Below, piece after piece: positions 27,101-39,063 of a DNA stretch of 64,000 nucleotides. This DNA is from Branchiostoma lanceolatum (Eukaryota; Chordata; Leptocardii; Amphioxiformes; Branchiostomatidae). The notes beneath the pieces were generated by a model. The model was not told the origin of the DNA. It saw only the letters and a list, made by a program, of their open reading frames with translations, and did not search any database. The translations under genes and the position numbers were made by a program. Every line of letters starts with the position of its first letter. The stretch's first letter is position 1. The stretch is taken from assembly GCF_035083965.1 (NCBI RefSeq), contig NC_089726.1, positions 13,769,501-13,833,500 on the forward strand, in the 5' to 3' direction.

Positions 27101-27353
27101 CGCGAAAAACGTAGTGTAAACTGCGCCTTAGTTCAATCTTTGGCAAGAAGAACGTGCAACTAGAGAGATGACTGTCAAACATTCCATCACATTCCATCAC
27201 GATCTAAGATTGCTATACGAGCCCAAAACATGTAAGGTTGCTTCCATTGTAGTTGCAAACCTGTGGCTGTTCTTTGCAGGAAGAGAAGAAGAAATCATCG
27301 TCTGAATCTGAGTCGAGCTCGAGCCCAGCTGGTCTTGCAGTGAAGGACGCCAT
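21104..27353 (-). CDS. ASZ1: ASZ1/GASZ-type protein: ankyrin repeats, SAM, coiled coil, C-terminal membrane anchor; 14 exons, complete
   Basis: Vertebrate GASZ is a germline protein anchored in the outer mitochondrial membrane and needed for piRNA/transposon silencing. Exons in transcript order: 27261-27353, 25841-26090, 25572-25694, 25322-25433, 24695-24806, 24008-24142, 23502-23740, 23182-23277, 22755-22830, 22482-22538, 22182-22297, 21881-22001, 21538-21642, 21104-21247. They join in phase to 592 aa (human 475). Exon 1 encodes an acidic DSDSDDD stretch like the vertebrate N-terminus. About six ankyrin repeats span residues 90-290 (WTPLMYAAQGSHRTILEFLL, VMYAAREGKAGVVQRLM). A proline/glycine-rich linker with in-frame repeats (GP...RPIDAG) fills about 295-385 and explains the extra length. 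SAM starts at GDLEMFLYGLQLGHLVPVFQ (about 395-455), then coiled coil to about 545. A membrane helix at about 573-588 is followed by CRKFW-stop. The exon 11 donor was placed at CAG|GTCAGT because the nearer GT breaks frame. Identity also rests on its ST7/WNT2 neighbours. Confidence 0.9.
23555..23690 (-). repeat. In-frame coding minisatellite in ASZ1 exon 7
   Basis: On plus, imperfect about 30-bp and 15-bp units (AGGCCCAGCATCTATAGGCC, AGGCCCAGTTACTACAGG) recur through the exon. They encode repeats of GP-x-RPIDAGP and EPVVTGP in the linker between ankyrin repeats and SAM domain. Unit lengths are multiples of three, so copy-number change keeps frame. Confidence 0.75.
24360..24584. mobile_element. 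MITE in ASZ1 intron 5 (GGCCACACC family, copy 2)
   Basis: Shares its ends with the element at 15,081. The left end AGGCCACACCAATTTAATTT then CTTGGTTAACAGATTTTTTT, and the right end TTAAGAAATCAAATTGGTGT then GGCCT, are inverted with respect to one another. Flanks are again TTA-GGCC and GGCC-TTA. The interior is unrelated to copy 1 and not palindromic, so this is an older or differently filled member of the same terminal-repeat family. Confidence 0.8.
26458..27130. mobile_element. Non-autonomous DNA transposon in ASZ1 intron 1
   Basis: The left end TAAGGCTCTCTTTACATTAT and the inverted right end (reverse complement TAAGGCGCAGTTTACACTAC) match at about 15 of 20 positions. The subterminal DNA is packed with CCCGTCAAC, GCGTCAGCG and GACAGCGGGA motifs on the left and CGACAGCGG, CGCTGACGCG on the right, as expected for transposase-binding subterminal repeats. 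The block is much more GC- and CpG-rich than the surrounding intron. Plus-strand frames at 26,482 and 26,792 have no recognisable product. The TA at each end may be the target duplication. Confidence 0.6.
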
Positions 27354-27711
27354 GCTTGGCAATTGTGAAAGTTTCCTGAAAGAAGTGAGATGTGTTGCAG
27401 TTCAAAAGCGCCCTCTATCAGGAGACGTTGGAATAACATAATATTCTCCAGACGGCGAAAACGGCAACAACGTGACAAAATTATATAATCAGTATGTAAA
27501 AATTCTTGCGTTATACAGAAATGTTTTTTGATCGATGGATAAACCTACATTGTAACAAAATGTCTCAGATAGAAAACATTAGTGGAGTGCGTTTATGATA
27601 GTGCACGCCAGACGTCGCTTTTGATACATGACTTGTGGCGGGCAGAAATCTGCTGTTCTCATTTACGCCGCCGCTCGGCGCTTTTGATCCATAAGCCGAG
27701 ATGGGACTGGC
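27354..27711. promoter_or_regulatory. Shared ASZ1/ST7 intergenic region, putative bidirectional promoter
   Basis: Only 358 bp separate the minus-strand ASZ1 ATG from the plus-strand ST7 ATG, so both 5' UTRs and core promoters must lie here. The half near ST7 is GC-rich with CGCCGCCGCTCGGCGC (27,666-27,682) and no clear TATA box; the middle is AT-rich. The role is inferred from geometry, not from a recognised element. Confidence 0.6.
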
Positions 27712-27742
27712 ATGGCCGACATGGAAGTTGTTGACCGAGTGA
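27701..27742 (+). other. Overlapping upstream ORF at the ST7 start
   Basis: An ATG 11 bp upstream of the ST7 start, in another frame, opens 13 codons and stops at TGA 27,740-27,742, inside ST7 exon 1. If it lies in the mRNA it would compete with the main start, which has a C rather than an A at -3 but G at +4. Whether transcription starts upstream of it is unknown. Confidence 0.35.
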
Positions 27743-30700
27743 AGTCCTGGCTCTCCTGGAGTTGGACGTGGTACCTCTGGGCTCTCTGGTTGTTTTTGGT
27801 CGTCCTCCTGATCTACTTGCTCCGCACACCGCTCCGAGTGTATGAAAACATGAACATAGGTGAGTTTGGCATGGCGGGCGCGAAGGAACGGGTGGGTTTG
27901 TGAAGAGAAGTTTGGGCACTTCAGCAACAAGTTGTGAAACAAGTCAAAGTCACTAAGCAACTTCAGTTCCGCATTGGTTACTGTCTACTGGAAGCCGCTA
28001 TGTCCACACTGACAGGTTTGTCAAGTGACTGTAACATTAGTATCTTCTCCTGTGCATTGCAGTCATTTCTTTGCTGGTGATCCCGTTGTTTTTGCAGCTA
28101 AAGAAAAATATGAAATCCGACCAAGCTGAAAACCCGCCTCAGGTTTCAAGGGGGAGGGGGGCGGTACAGGCTGGGGGTTGGAGTAGGAAGTGATTTAGGT
28201 TTACGCTTGGGCTTCGCTGAGACCCCAAGAGCTGGCAACAGGTTTTGGGGTTACTATTTGTGCCATCAGCTGTTGCACTCTCTTCTCTGCCTAAGAAACT
28301 CAGAGTCTTAGTTGTGCACCTAGTGACTATGACTCATATCTATAAAACCATAACGGCTTAGCTATGCATATTGCATCTATAGAATACCTACAGTTCTCTA
28401 AAATAAAGGTCATTAATACAATGCCTTCTTCCTTTTAAACATTTCGCAAAAAACAGATGTTTTGTTTGTTCTGACTTGCTGTTTGTCAGTAGTTTTCAGA
28501 GGATTTTGCCCTGCCATTGTTGCTATTGTACAGTCTGCTGAGGTTTGTTTTGTTTGGTTGTGTTCAATCATTAACAGGATGTGTGTGCTTTAGGACAACT
28601 GCCATCCTTTCATTTCGTTGTCAACCATAGAACACTAAATGATAGTCGACAAACTGACCTGAACCACCTACATTTGACCTACTAGTCAGGCGGTTTTGTA
28701 GACTTCAAGATGTTGCAAAGAACTTTTCTTTAGCATCAACTATTCATGGTAGAGATGTACAAATGTAACTTTTTTCTAAGTAGGTTTTTGTAAGGTAACC
28801 GTTAACGTTAAATAATAAACGTATGAACGTAAACTGTAGGATGATGCAACATCACTATTTTTTTCACATAGAAGACAAAATTGCCCCATGCTGTCATTTA
28901 CTTCATTTGAACCACAGACTTTTGACCCAAATTTATTACCATGTGAAATATTATGAGAAAATGGAACCTAAAGTCCATGATATAACGTCAACATTATCAG
29001 TTACTCAATCTTGTGGCAACTTGATGCATGCCATGTCATGCTATAGCATGCAATGCTAAGTTTAACTATGGTATGATGGTAGGGAAGCCAACTTTGTTAT
29101 AATAACTTATTTAAAGTATTTGTCTTGCTTACACTCACGATAAATCACAGCCATGGATCGGAGGGATACTGTGTTGAGGTTATATTGACTGGTTTTTCAC
29201 AGAGCAGTGAAGTATGCAGAAATGATGTAGTGATTTATGGGACAATCTCAATTATCCTGTAGTGGAAACTGTAAACAACTCAGCAGTCCGCAGTGCCAAA
29301 TTACAGGTCACAAAGGAAAGGTCATAACATTAACGTTACTGGGTCCAAGGTCGTATCACAATCAGAACAATGATCTCTTGTCTGAGAGGGGACTGCTTCC
29401 ATGTACGGTGTTGTATGTGTGATGTTAAATCTTTTCTTGTAAAAGGAATGGCTGTTTCTGTATAATCTTTAATCCCTTTTCTTCCTACTTAACTTGTTCT
29501 GCCCAGTGATCATCATGCAGTTCCACAGTGTTGACACTGAAAATATGATTGCATAGCAGCTCTACCTAGCAGATGAAGGGAAAACTGCAGCTTAAAACAG
29601 ATTGATAATAGACTTTTGATGGTAGCAGTTAATACCGGTAGTAGCCATTTCCTTGATCACTTAAAGAGTTAATCTGGTAATTAACACCATTCCTGCTCAG
29701 ATATATTTCTCTTTCCATTTGGGGTTTCTAATAGTCTACAAGTATAAACTTAAACTTTCCAAGTCAACAGTGAACTAACATCTGTCATCACAATTCAGTT
29801 AGTGTAACCCAAAACATCACATTTTGTGGTGAGTTGAAGTAACGAAAGAAAAAGGAAAAAAATTCTTGTAAGCTTATGTTACCAATCTTAAGAGTAGGTT
29901 CAAAAATCTAAATTTTTCCACCTTACCTTAAAGAAATACATGTATTACAGTAGACATGTCGTTTATAGTCAATTGTATTGAGTGGATTCTTCAAAGCATT
30001 GTCACTGTCAAAAGTAAGAATGATAATTTCAAGAATGAAAATCCTGCTTCACACAATCTTCTCAATATAGAAGTGTTCCCTGCTAGTTCCTTGTTGCCCA
30101 GGACTACTGTTCCAAATAGTTTATTTAGATAGACATGTTGTAAAGAATGTTACATCATATCTATCAACAAAAAATCTACCTGCACCTACGCTACATTTGG
30201 GTAAAAGAAAAACCTTTTCCCTCCAACCTCTTGAGAAAGCTATGAGTCGCATGTTACTGTTGTTGGCGTAGCCTTCACTTGAATGGGGAAAGTCATAGTA
30301 TAGATATCTGCATCATAGTGCATGCCTAACAATCAGAAAGTGTTCATGATCTGGCTTAAAATAGTTTAGCCCCAGTGCAGTGACATAGTAACCTTCCAAC
30401 CCAGCTCCTACTTTTAACTAACCTTGACTTGAGTCATTGCTTTTATTTTTAGTTTTCCTGATTATTGTCCTAGTATCAGATTCAGACTTGAGATTTTCAA
30501 ATTTGGACAGAGGCTGCAAATTCCAAAGAAAGTACTTTTTATCTATCTGGCACAAAATGTACATAGAACTGATTCTGTGTTTCATGTCAAATTTAGTCAA
30601 GGTTCTGCCCCCTTCTAGTAGCCTTACAGATACAACTTTGTGACAGTCGACAACATAGATCTTGGTTTGTGCAATTCCATTAACCTCCTTGGTTTGTACA

Positions 30701-33700
30701 GACCTCCAGGCTTATACTATGCAGGGTTATGATACCTGACTTTGGGCCAAAGAATTATCTAACTTTCTGTATGTAGAATTATTTTCTGTATGTAGCAATG
30801 AGATTTGGGGATTATTAACTAAGGTTAGACAGGATTTGAGAGTTTGTTGTAGGTGGTGTTAATTTGTGTGGGGTCGTTTTTTAAAATCAGATTGAATAAA
30901 GCATAAGCATTTGTATCTGTAATTAGGTTGCAATGCATTACTCTAGTCTATTGATCTGTTGTTTTTGTGTACAATTCTCAGTTTGAATTGTAAACCAATA
31001 AAAACAACAGGTACATCAGCCGATGATCAGGGATGTCGTCGTGGCCAGAGAGCTGGATGCCAAATAAAGATCGGTGAGAACCCCCATGAAAGTCCTCCAT
31101 GTGGTAATAGTTTTACCTTAAGCTGCCTTAGCAGCTCATATTACTGCCGTTTAAGTTGTTGTGACCAGGACTTTTCCTTTCCAAGCCTTCCTGTGCTTAT
31201 ACAGGATTGTCTGTCTCCCCTCAGGTTGCTGTCCCCCATAGAGGCCCCTCATTTGCATAAGTACTGATGTAGACAAGGCTGGTCCAACAGGTTAGGTCAT
31301 GTGGGCAGAAATTTGACCACATTGACCTTTGTACTGCACTTAGAACTTCTGGCAAGGAAACAAAAGACAAGGGTTATAATTTCAGTAGTGTACAGACAAT
31401 TATAACACTATTGTCTATTACATATCAGGTCACCGTTTCGATACAAGGCGTCTCATGTAACTTCCTGCCCCCTCTGTTGGAGTGGTTTGTTCCATGAGAT
31501 CCATGCAGCAGGAATGAGGCCCTGAGCAGCCAGATGTGACAGCATCACACTCAGCCATTGAAACCTTTACTGTGCAATATTCCAGCCCAAGTCTTGCCAG
31601 CCGTCTGGAGGCAGACCCAGGATCGCCTCCTGTGCAGCTTCCTTCCTTTCTCCCCCTGATTTCAGCCGTACTAGACTCACAGCCACCATGGTGGACCTCG
31701 AATACAGTTAGTATCCCCTGTCTTTCTGCGTCTGTCTGTAGCTGTATTTTGTTCCAGATTCATAATAACGTGGTTCGTCCTGTGGTGTGTATGGCTTCAT
31801 CCTGCCGTATGGCTCCACGTATGCTCCGCCTTGTACATCCATATTTTCATTGTTGTTTGGGAACCTCTTTTGTCGAATTGTTCTGTCCATAGTGTTTTGT
31901 ATACACTTGAGCAATTTATTTAGTGCTGATGTGTGTACATGTGTACAAAGGAGCATTTTAGGGGGTGTTAGACAACTAGATGTACCTGAGATCGACTGTG
32001 ATTTCACAGAATCTTGGAGAAGGAGGTTTCTGTGTTGATTGTATAACTCTGCCAATGGTACCGGGTATATGCATGTATGCATAGACAGATTCTTCACTTA
32101 GAAGTCTTGCATGCATTTTTAGTCAGTACCACAGTTAATGTATAATTCCCAGCACTGCCTGTGTTTTTTCTATGATGTTCTGTCACTGGTATAGCCAGTT
32201 TTCATGCACTCGCAATATATTATATAGAATTATGAGATTTAGACCGTGGCATGCTTTGCAGTCCTGTTCATTAATGCGTGTGCATGTTTGATCCAAGCTT
32301 TGTTCAATCAGCTGTTCTTTGTTTTTGTAACCTATGAAAGCAAGAACATGTGTGTGTAAAGAAGGATCATATCCAGAAATATCATACCAAACAGGATCGT
32401 AATGTTTTGTTCTACAAACTGAAAATATTACAGCCAGAAACCCTAGTGCCAAATCTGTCTTCAAAGTACTTTTGAATGATTTATGACATGGACTACTGAC
32501 ACATGTCTAACTGTATAACCTGTTTTCGAATGATGCACCTTTAATCAGACTGAAATTAATACAGCAAATTATGCCTGGTATCATAATCTTTAATAAGCAC
32601 ACTGATCTGATAGTGAATTAGCTATTTGGCTACCCATTCTCTATATACATGTAGTATATATTGGTAACAGTGTTAGGCAGAGGGACACTTAACCTGCTTT
32701 CACACAGTTTCAGGTAGCCTATATGGCTGAGTAAAAGAGGTTAAATGTCTCTACATGTCACCTGACAGTGGCTATTGCCAGTATTGATATCAAGCTTCTA
32801 CAAGTCAGATAACTGCTTGGCTACCTCTCTCAGCAGACACATAAACACCACAGCCCCCCCTCCCACACGAATACTGTGGTGCAAATTGCTTGCTGTTGTT
32901 CTTTTACACCCTGTGTAGTTAACACCTCTGTGTGTGTCGTAAAAGGCTCAAGAGTGGGAGGAGACTGTAGAGCTATACAATTAATCTGGACAGAAAATCA
33001 ACAGGCTCACCATGTTACAATATTGGGGATAATGAAGATGGTTTCCCACCCGTGTGTATCCCATTCAAATCATTGATACAGACGGGTTTTATTTGAAAGA
33101 TATTTTTTTAAGAATGTGGGTTCAATCTGGCTTGTTGATTGGTTTGTTTCTTGGAAACTGTTTCTGGAGGGAGGCCAGCATCCCGTTTCCCTGTAGGGGT
33201 CTGGATGGGGTTAGTGTGGTTCTCTATGGGGTACACGTCATCCCCAGTTTGTTGTATTGATTTTGCACTGAAACTGAATTTGTGATTATTTGAGGACAGA
33301 CATGGGAAACTGGTCTTCTCATTTCAAAAACTCAAGTCCTGAACACACTGCCAATGCTACCCCACAAACTGGAGTGGTTCTAGAGAACACATGGCATGGA
33401 TCAAACAATTCTGCTTGTCTGGTCCTCATCTGTGGGAGATGGAACACCAAGTATCAAATTGTGTTGATTATGAAGATCAAATGCATCAGCCTTGAATGTT
33501 GAATACTGGTAATTTGTTAATCCAAGGAGTTCATTAGATCTAAAGGCCACGAAGGAACAAGATTATGCTTCTGTGAGGATGCTCTCTGACACTTATTACC
33601 TCTGAGATAGGTCTATCTCATTCAGGACTTGCAAATCATTCCCATTGTTTTGAGACAAGTTATGTTTCAAGTTCAAAGCCAATAGTAAGGCACAAACCTG

Positions 33701-36700
33701 ACTAAGCACAATGTATGAGTACAATGTACAAACATGTATGGCCTCTGATGGATGAATTATCAATTTTTGCTTTATTGTTATTCTGTATAGAGAAGGGCTG
33801 ATCCTGATGAAGGGTTTGATCTGGTATACTGTCCCTGGAGAATAGACAGGTTTTTGTGTAAAGCTGTGGCGAATTCTAATGAAGAGTTCAGGTAATCCCT
33901 GACAGGTGGTGATAGATGGGCAAAGTACTTTCACTTTACCCTTAGACTGTTAGAGTTAGACAAAGGGGATTTTAAAAAGTTAAGGTTTGGTCTTTCACAA
34001 GTTTCAACATTATTTCATTTTGATATAAATTTTTATGACTGTGTGAGGATTTATTAGAGGCTGTGACCGATGAGCGACCAAATACTAGACAGATCACTCA
34101 AGGAATTTCATAGACAACAAAAACATTTTTTAAAGCTTTTTTGTGTTCTGTTGTCTTAATCATACTTTTGCATCATGCATCATATTTCAATTATACATTA
34201 TAGAATCAAGAGTCAGAGAGATGCAAATTTTTTTTATCAACAGTTGTGTCTAGTAGAAAAGGGTGTTTTTAACATCAATGTACAATCTGCCACAACCTTC
34301 TGGGACCAGCTACATGTATGCACTGAACAAAATGAACCAACAGTCGAATTAACACTGCTTTCTGACATGATAGAGAAAATAGTAAAATTATAAGAATATA
34401 GAAAACATAAGATGGTGAAAAGAGCTTATCAATACATCTATGTATGTGTTCCCACTTTGCAGACTGATTGGCTTTTTGTCACAAAGAAGTCGTCCTGAAA
34501 AATGAATAAAATAACTTCATGTTTGCACCTGCTGCTGTTGCTGAATTTCTTTTCCCCTTCATTCAGTCCTGAGCAGACCAATTTCCTGACTAGTTATTAA
34601 CTTTTGAAGGAAAGCAAAAAGGTGATGAGTAAAAAGGAAGAGAGGCAGGCATGGCAAACAGGAAATGAGGAAACCTTGGTGGCTGGTTGAATCTGGCAAA
34701 TTATTTCTTTTTCACTAGAGCCTAATTTCCAAACAGAGGTTTGGCTCCGACTGGTTTCTGACATGTTTTTAGCTGTTTTTGTCGGGCTTTCTCTTTTGTT
34801 CTGTTTATTAATGCCCCCCCTCCAAATTACAGCCAGATAGCTTGACGAGTAAGGAAGGAAAGTAACACATAACAGCTGATAGATCAAGAGTTAAACTATT
34901 TTGTGTTTTTTTTTTCTGCAAGCACTTGGCTCTTACTTCGTTTTGGAAGTGATGGAGTCTGGAAAGAAAGAGATTGTCCCAGAATGAACTAAAAAGGAAT
35001 CAGAGTATTGACAAGACATTTGAAGTACAAAAACTAAAGGTAGAATATACTAATAGATGAGATAGATTACCGAAATATCACTATATGGAACTGAAAAATG
35101 ACAGCAAGAGATTTCCTAATGATTGATGAGGTTTTAATGAGGTGATAGTAGTGATTGAGCCCATGTAGACAGAAAGAGAAAGTGAAGTGAAAGTCAAGAC
35201 AAAAGGAAGTGGAGCTACTTGCTCCAAAGAAAAATGTGGCCCAGGGCAGTGCTTCCTCAGGCTGACTTTATAAGAATAAGGCAACATGACAAAATCAATA
35301 GAAAACTGTAATGATGTAGCCATGCCCTACGTGTGCTCGTGCACGCACAGAGATTGTTACTTAGCATCCGTCCATGTCAGACCAACATAATGACGTTCAG
35401 TTAAGTTGTATCTACTAGTATTCTACTTTGTCAGAAAAAAAAATGTGTACACTGACATTCGTGACATGACTGACATCCGCCTGAATTTCATATTCAACCA
35501 CTTTTATTGTTTAGGAATCAGATTGAGTTCAATCACTGTGTTTTCAGGAAACATACTGACATAATACTGGTATGTAGTATTGAAAGACTTGGCATAACTG
35601 TGTTATCTACAATCTAGTGATATCTATCCTTCTTGTCATCAGACTTGGCATAACTGTGTCAGATGATAGCTATCTATCTGTCTCAATTCACTTTGAAATG
35701 TAACTGAAAAAAAGCATTGCAAATTAGGAGATATTTGTATTGATCGCATGAGTCTCAAGAGTATACAATCTCTGGCTGCGGTAACACAGAAATTTGATGA
35801 AGACATATAATCATTTACGGTCACATCTTAGCAACAAAAGTCAAACCCTGTTCAACATTTATGAATGTTGCAGTAAGTAAACCACATGTCTGTCGCCACA
35901 CATGGAATAAGTAGATTTTTGAAATGCAGCACTATAGTTGTAGCTGGAGGTCCTGGAAGTCTTTATTTTGTATATTCCGACCTTAACTACATAATGCAGG
36001 GAAGAAAGATTTCTTGGATTGTGCAAAAGTTTCAGGTCAAACTTACTAGTTCATGATACCTCTTCTCCCTGCTCTGTACATAGATACTATGTGACCTGGA
36101 GGGACAAGCATGCCCTTGCCAAATATAAGATAATGTCATAATGCTGTTCCCATAGAACGGACACCAGTTGAAAGGACCTAGTTGTTTTAGATTGATTTTA
36201 TGTTCAGTTTTGTCAGGTTGTTTGTTAGTACGTTTCAATTTGTCAGGAAGAGCTGTATGTCACAAGTATCATGGATGCTGTTCTTTTGAATTTGTTTCTA
36301 TCATTTACTTATTTCCTCCTCAACCCTGCTGACCTTTACTTGAACTGCTATCATATCAGCTGTTATTTGGCTGTGACCTTTGAGGGATAAGCGTAGGGAA
36401 GCTCCCCTGTACTCTTCAGCCCTTTATCTTTGGGATTTGTTATTAAGGGTTGAGTGAAACCAGAATTGAGTGACATGCTTGCTTGGTGAATTCTTTCTGG
36501 TGCCCTTTACCCAGCTCTGTCACAGTTCGAACTGTCCAACCCTCAGAGTGAATGTCTACCATCTGACTTATTTTGGCATCTAGCCTTGTTCTAAATCGGC
36601 TCTTGAACTTGGACTTGTTTGTACTCTGGAAGTGTTTTGTTGCATTCCATCTCATGTGAGCTAGTGAAGGATACGTCATGCTGATGACTTTTTATTAGCA

Positions 36701-39027
36701 GGCATTACTGAGGAAAAAAGAGAACCCCCCTCCCCCCTCACTGCTTTGCTTAAAGGTTATATCCAGGGTAATATTACATCTGACCTTCATCATCAGTCCA
36801 TGCAGGGGAGCACCAGTTGGAGCCCAAGCAAATCTAGGAAAGATGGCCTCCTGGCTACTTTTTAATGGACACCTAAAACAATATTATGTCTATCTCCGAT
36901 CTCGTCTGGTCAGTTGAAGAAATGCAGCATCATGCTGAGGATTCTCTGATGCTGAATCCACCATACTTGTTGGAAATGTGTTTTAGATCTACCAAATGTT
37001 TATGCATCCGTGCCAGCAGCGCTTGACAGATTTGGGTCAAGGTTGCTGAATATTGAGAGCTTAACGCCTGGGAGGTTTAGAATATGACTTGATTGCTCAG
37101 TGACAGAATATTTTGATACACATTTTAGGCTAAGACTAAGTAAGAGTCATCTTTCTCTTACATGTACCTCGGAATCCAGAACCGCAACAAAAGTGATGAC
37201 AAATGGAGATAATTTGTATTATTACCTCCAAGCAATTGCAAACAATCCCCAGCAAGTGTGGTTTTTAGTATTCATGAAACGTGACAGCCTGATGCATGCA
37301 TTTTTCAGGGACTGCTGACAGACCAATGAATTAATTTTGACGGCAGCACATAAATCAATTAAAGCAAAGAGCCCAGAAACTGTTCTGTATTCCAAAGCGG
37401 TCTCCTTTAACTGTACGGTGCCCTGTCAAAATGTGCTTATTCTTCAAGCAATCATAACCAGTTTCGCACATATATAAGTATTCATTTTTGTATAGAAATA
37501 CGGCATTTTCAGGTTAGAAGAGATACTGTACATGCAGTTAGTCGACAATTCCTGTTTCCCTTAGCATGGGCTTTCATCGGTCCTTATAGTTATAGGTTTA
37601 ATTTTTGAAGCTTGTCTCTGCAAAAAATTGCAGGTGTTACAGATCAACTTCTCATTTCAAAAGCTCAGCAGGTAAAACGGATCAGCTTTTTTTCTACAGA
37701 AATTTGCATATGTATAAGTGCAGCAGGTCTTTCTTGTCCCATATGCCACCAGGGACGTCCCTTGGGACAGGATTTGTTGGTAATAAGATTTGGGAAAAGC
37801 TTCCAACATTGCTTTGTTGAAACTAGATACATTTTATTGTTAAAAGGCGATTCCATTTGTGATACATGTAGTACAGGTAGTTGTGGGTTGATCAAGAGAA
37901 TTTTAGATATTTGATTACAAAAATACGACTTGGCAGCTTCAAATAAGTCATGAAACAGAAGAAAGCAAAATATTGTTGATTTGCCCTGGAATAATTTTCT
38001 TGAGGACGGGACTTTTTTTTACTTATCAGAGCAGCAATGTACCGTACATATGTATATGTAATCAGAAATTTGCCCCCTTATACTAATATACGGTAGTAAA
38101 TTGACCTCTTAAGTGCTTGATAGTTGCACTTTTTCACACAGAAAAGGAAGATGATGCCCTAGAATCAGTAACATACACATATTAATAGGCATGGCACACC
38201 AAAATTTTGCATAGGTTGAATGTTATTGAAAATGGTACAGTTTTACAGATCAAGTCTTCCCGGTCATAGTGCTTTTTTCGGTTTGACAATACGACAAAGT
38301 TAAGATTTTCTAGAATTTTTTGAAGTTTAAAATTTCCATGGTTTTATTGGAAGATGCTTAACTATTGACCCTATGGCAAAGGTCAGATTAATCATGGCAC
38401 CATAAAAGACCAGAAATGCACAATTATCCACATGTTTTTTATTATAACTCAAGAACTATCCATACTATGGTCTTGAAATTTTCAGTACTTTGAGATCAAG
38501 TCTTGATAAAAACAATTTTCACATAGTTGGAAAAAAATTATTGGTATTTTATGCTAATTAGCCCTAATTAGGACAACTTGCCTAATGAGCAATACGACTC
38601 TAGATAAACTGCATGATGTACAGAGAGGCTGACAAGGCAAACCTAAGACCTGAAGCATTTTTGATGTTTGGTATTAGGTAAAGAATGGATTTCAGCATTT
38701 TCAGGTCGTTTTAATTAAAAGCAAAATATGCAAATGAGGTTAATGACTCTAATATGTAAATGTATACGTTTGTCTCTGCTATGGAAGGTTGTCACAAGTA
38801 TCATTAATGTATATGAATGTAGCAGAACTCCAAAACATGAGAAGGGTAATAAGGCACCAAAGTACCTCTTAACTACAAAAATAATTAACACAAAATATGC
38901 TAATTAGCACTGCTAATTAGCCTTTTACAGCTAACTGGAACATGTGGCTGTTACAATGAGTCATAAGAATAAATACTGCATTCAAACAAAGAGGATTAGA
39001 TTCAGATCAGATACATATACATACATA

Positions 39028-39063
<36 letters not shown>

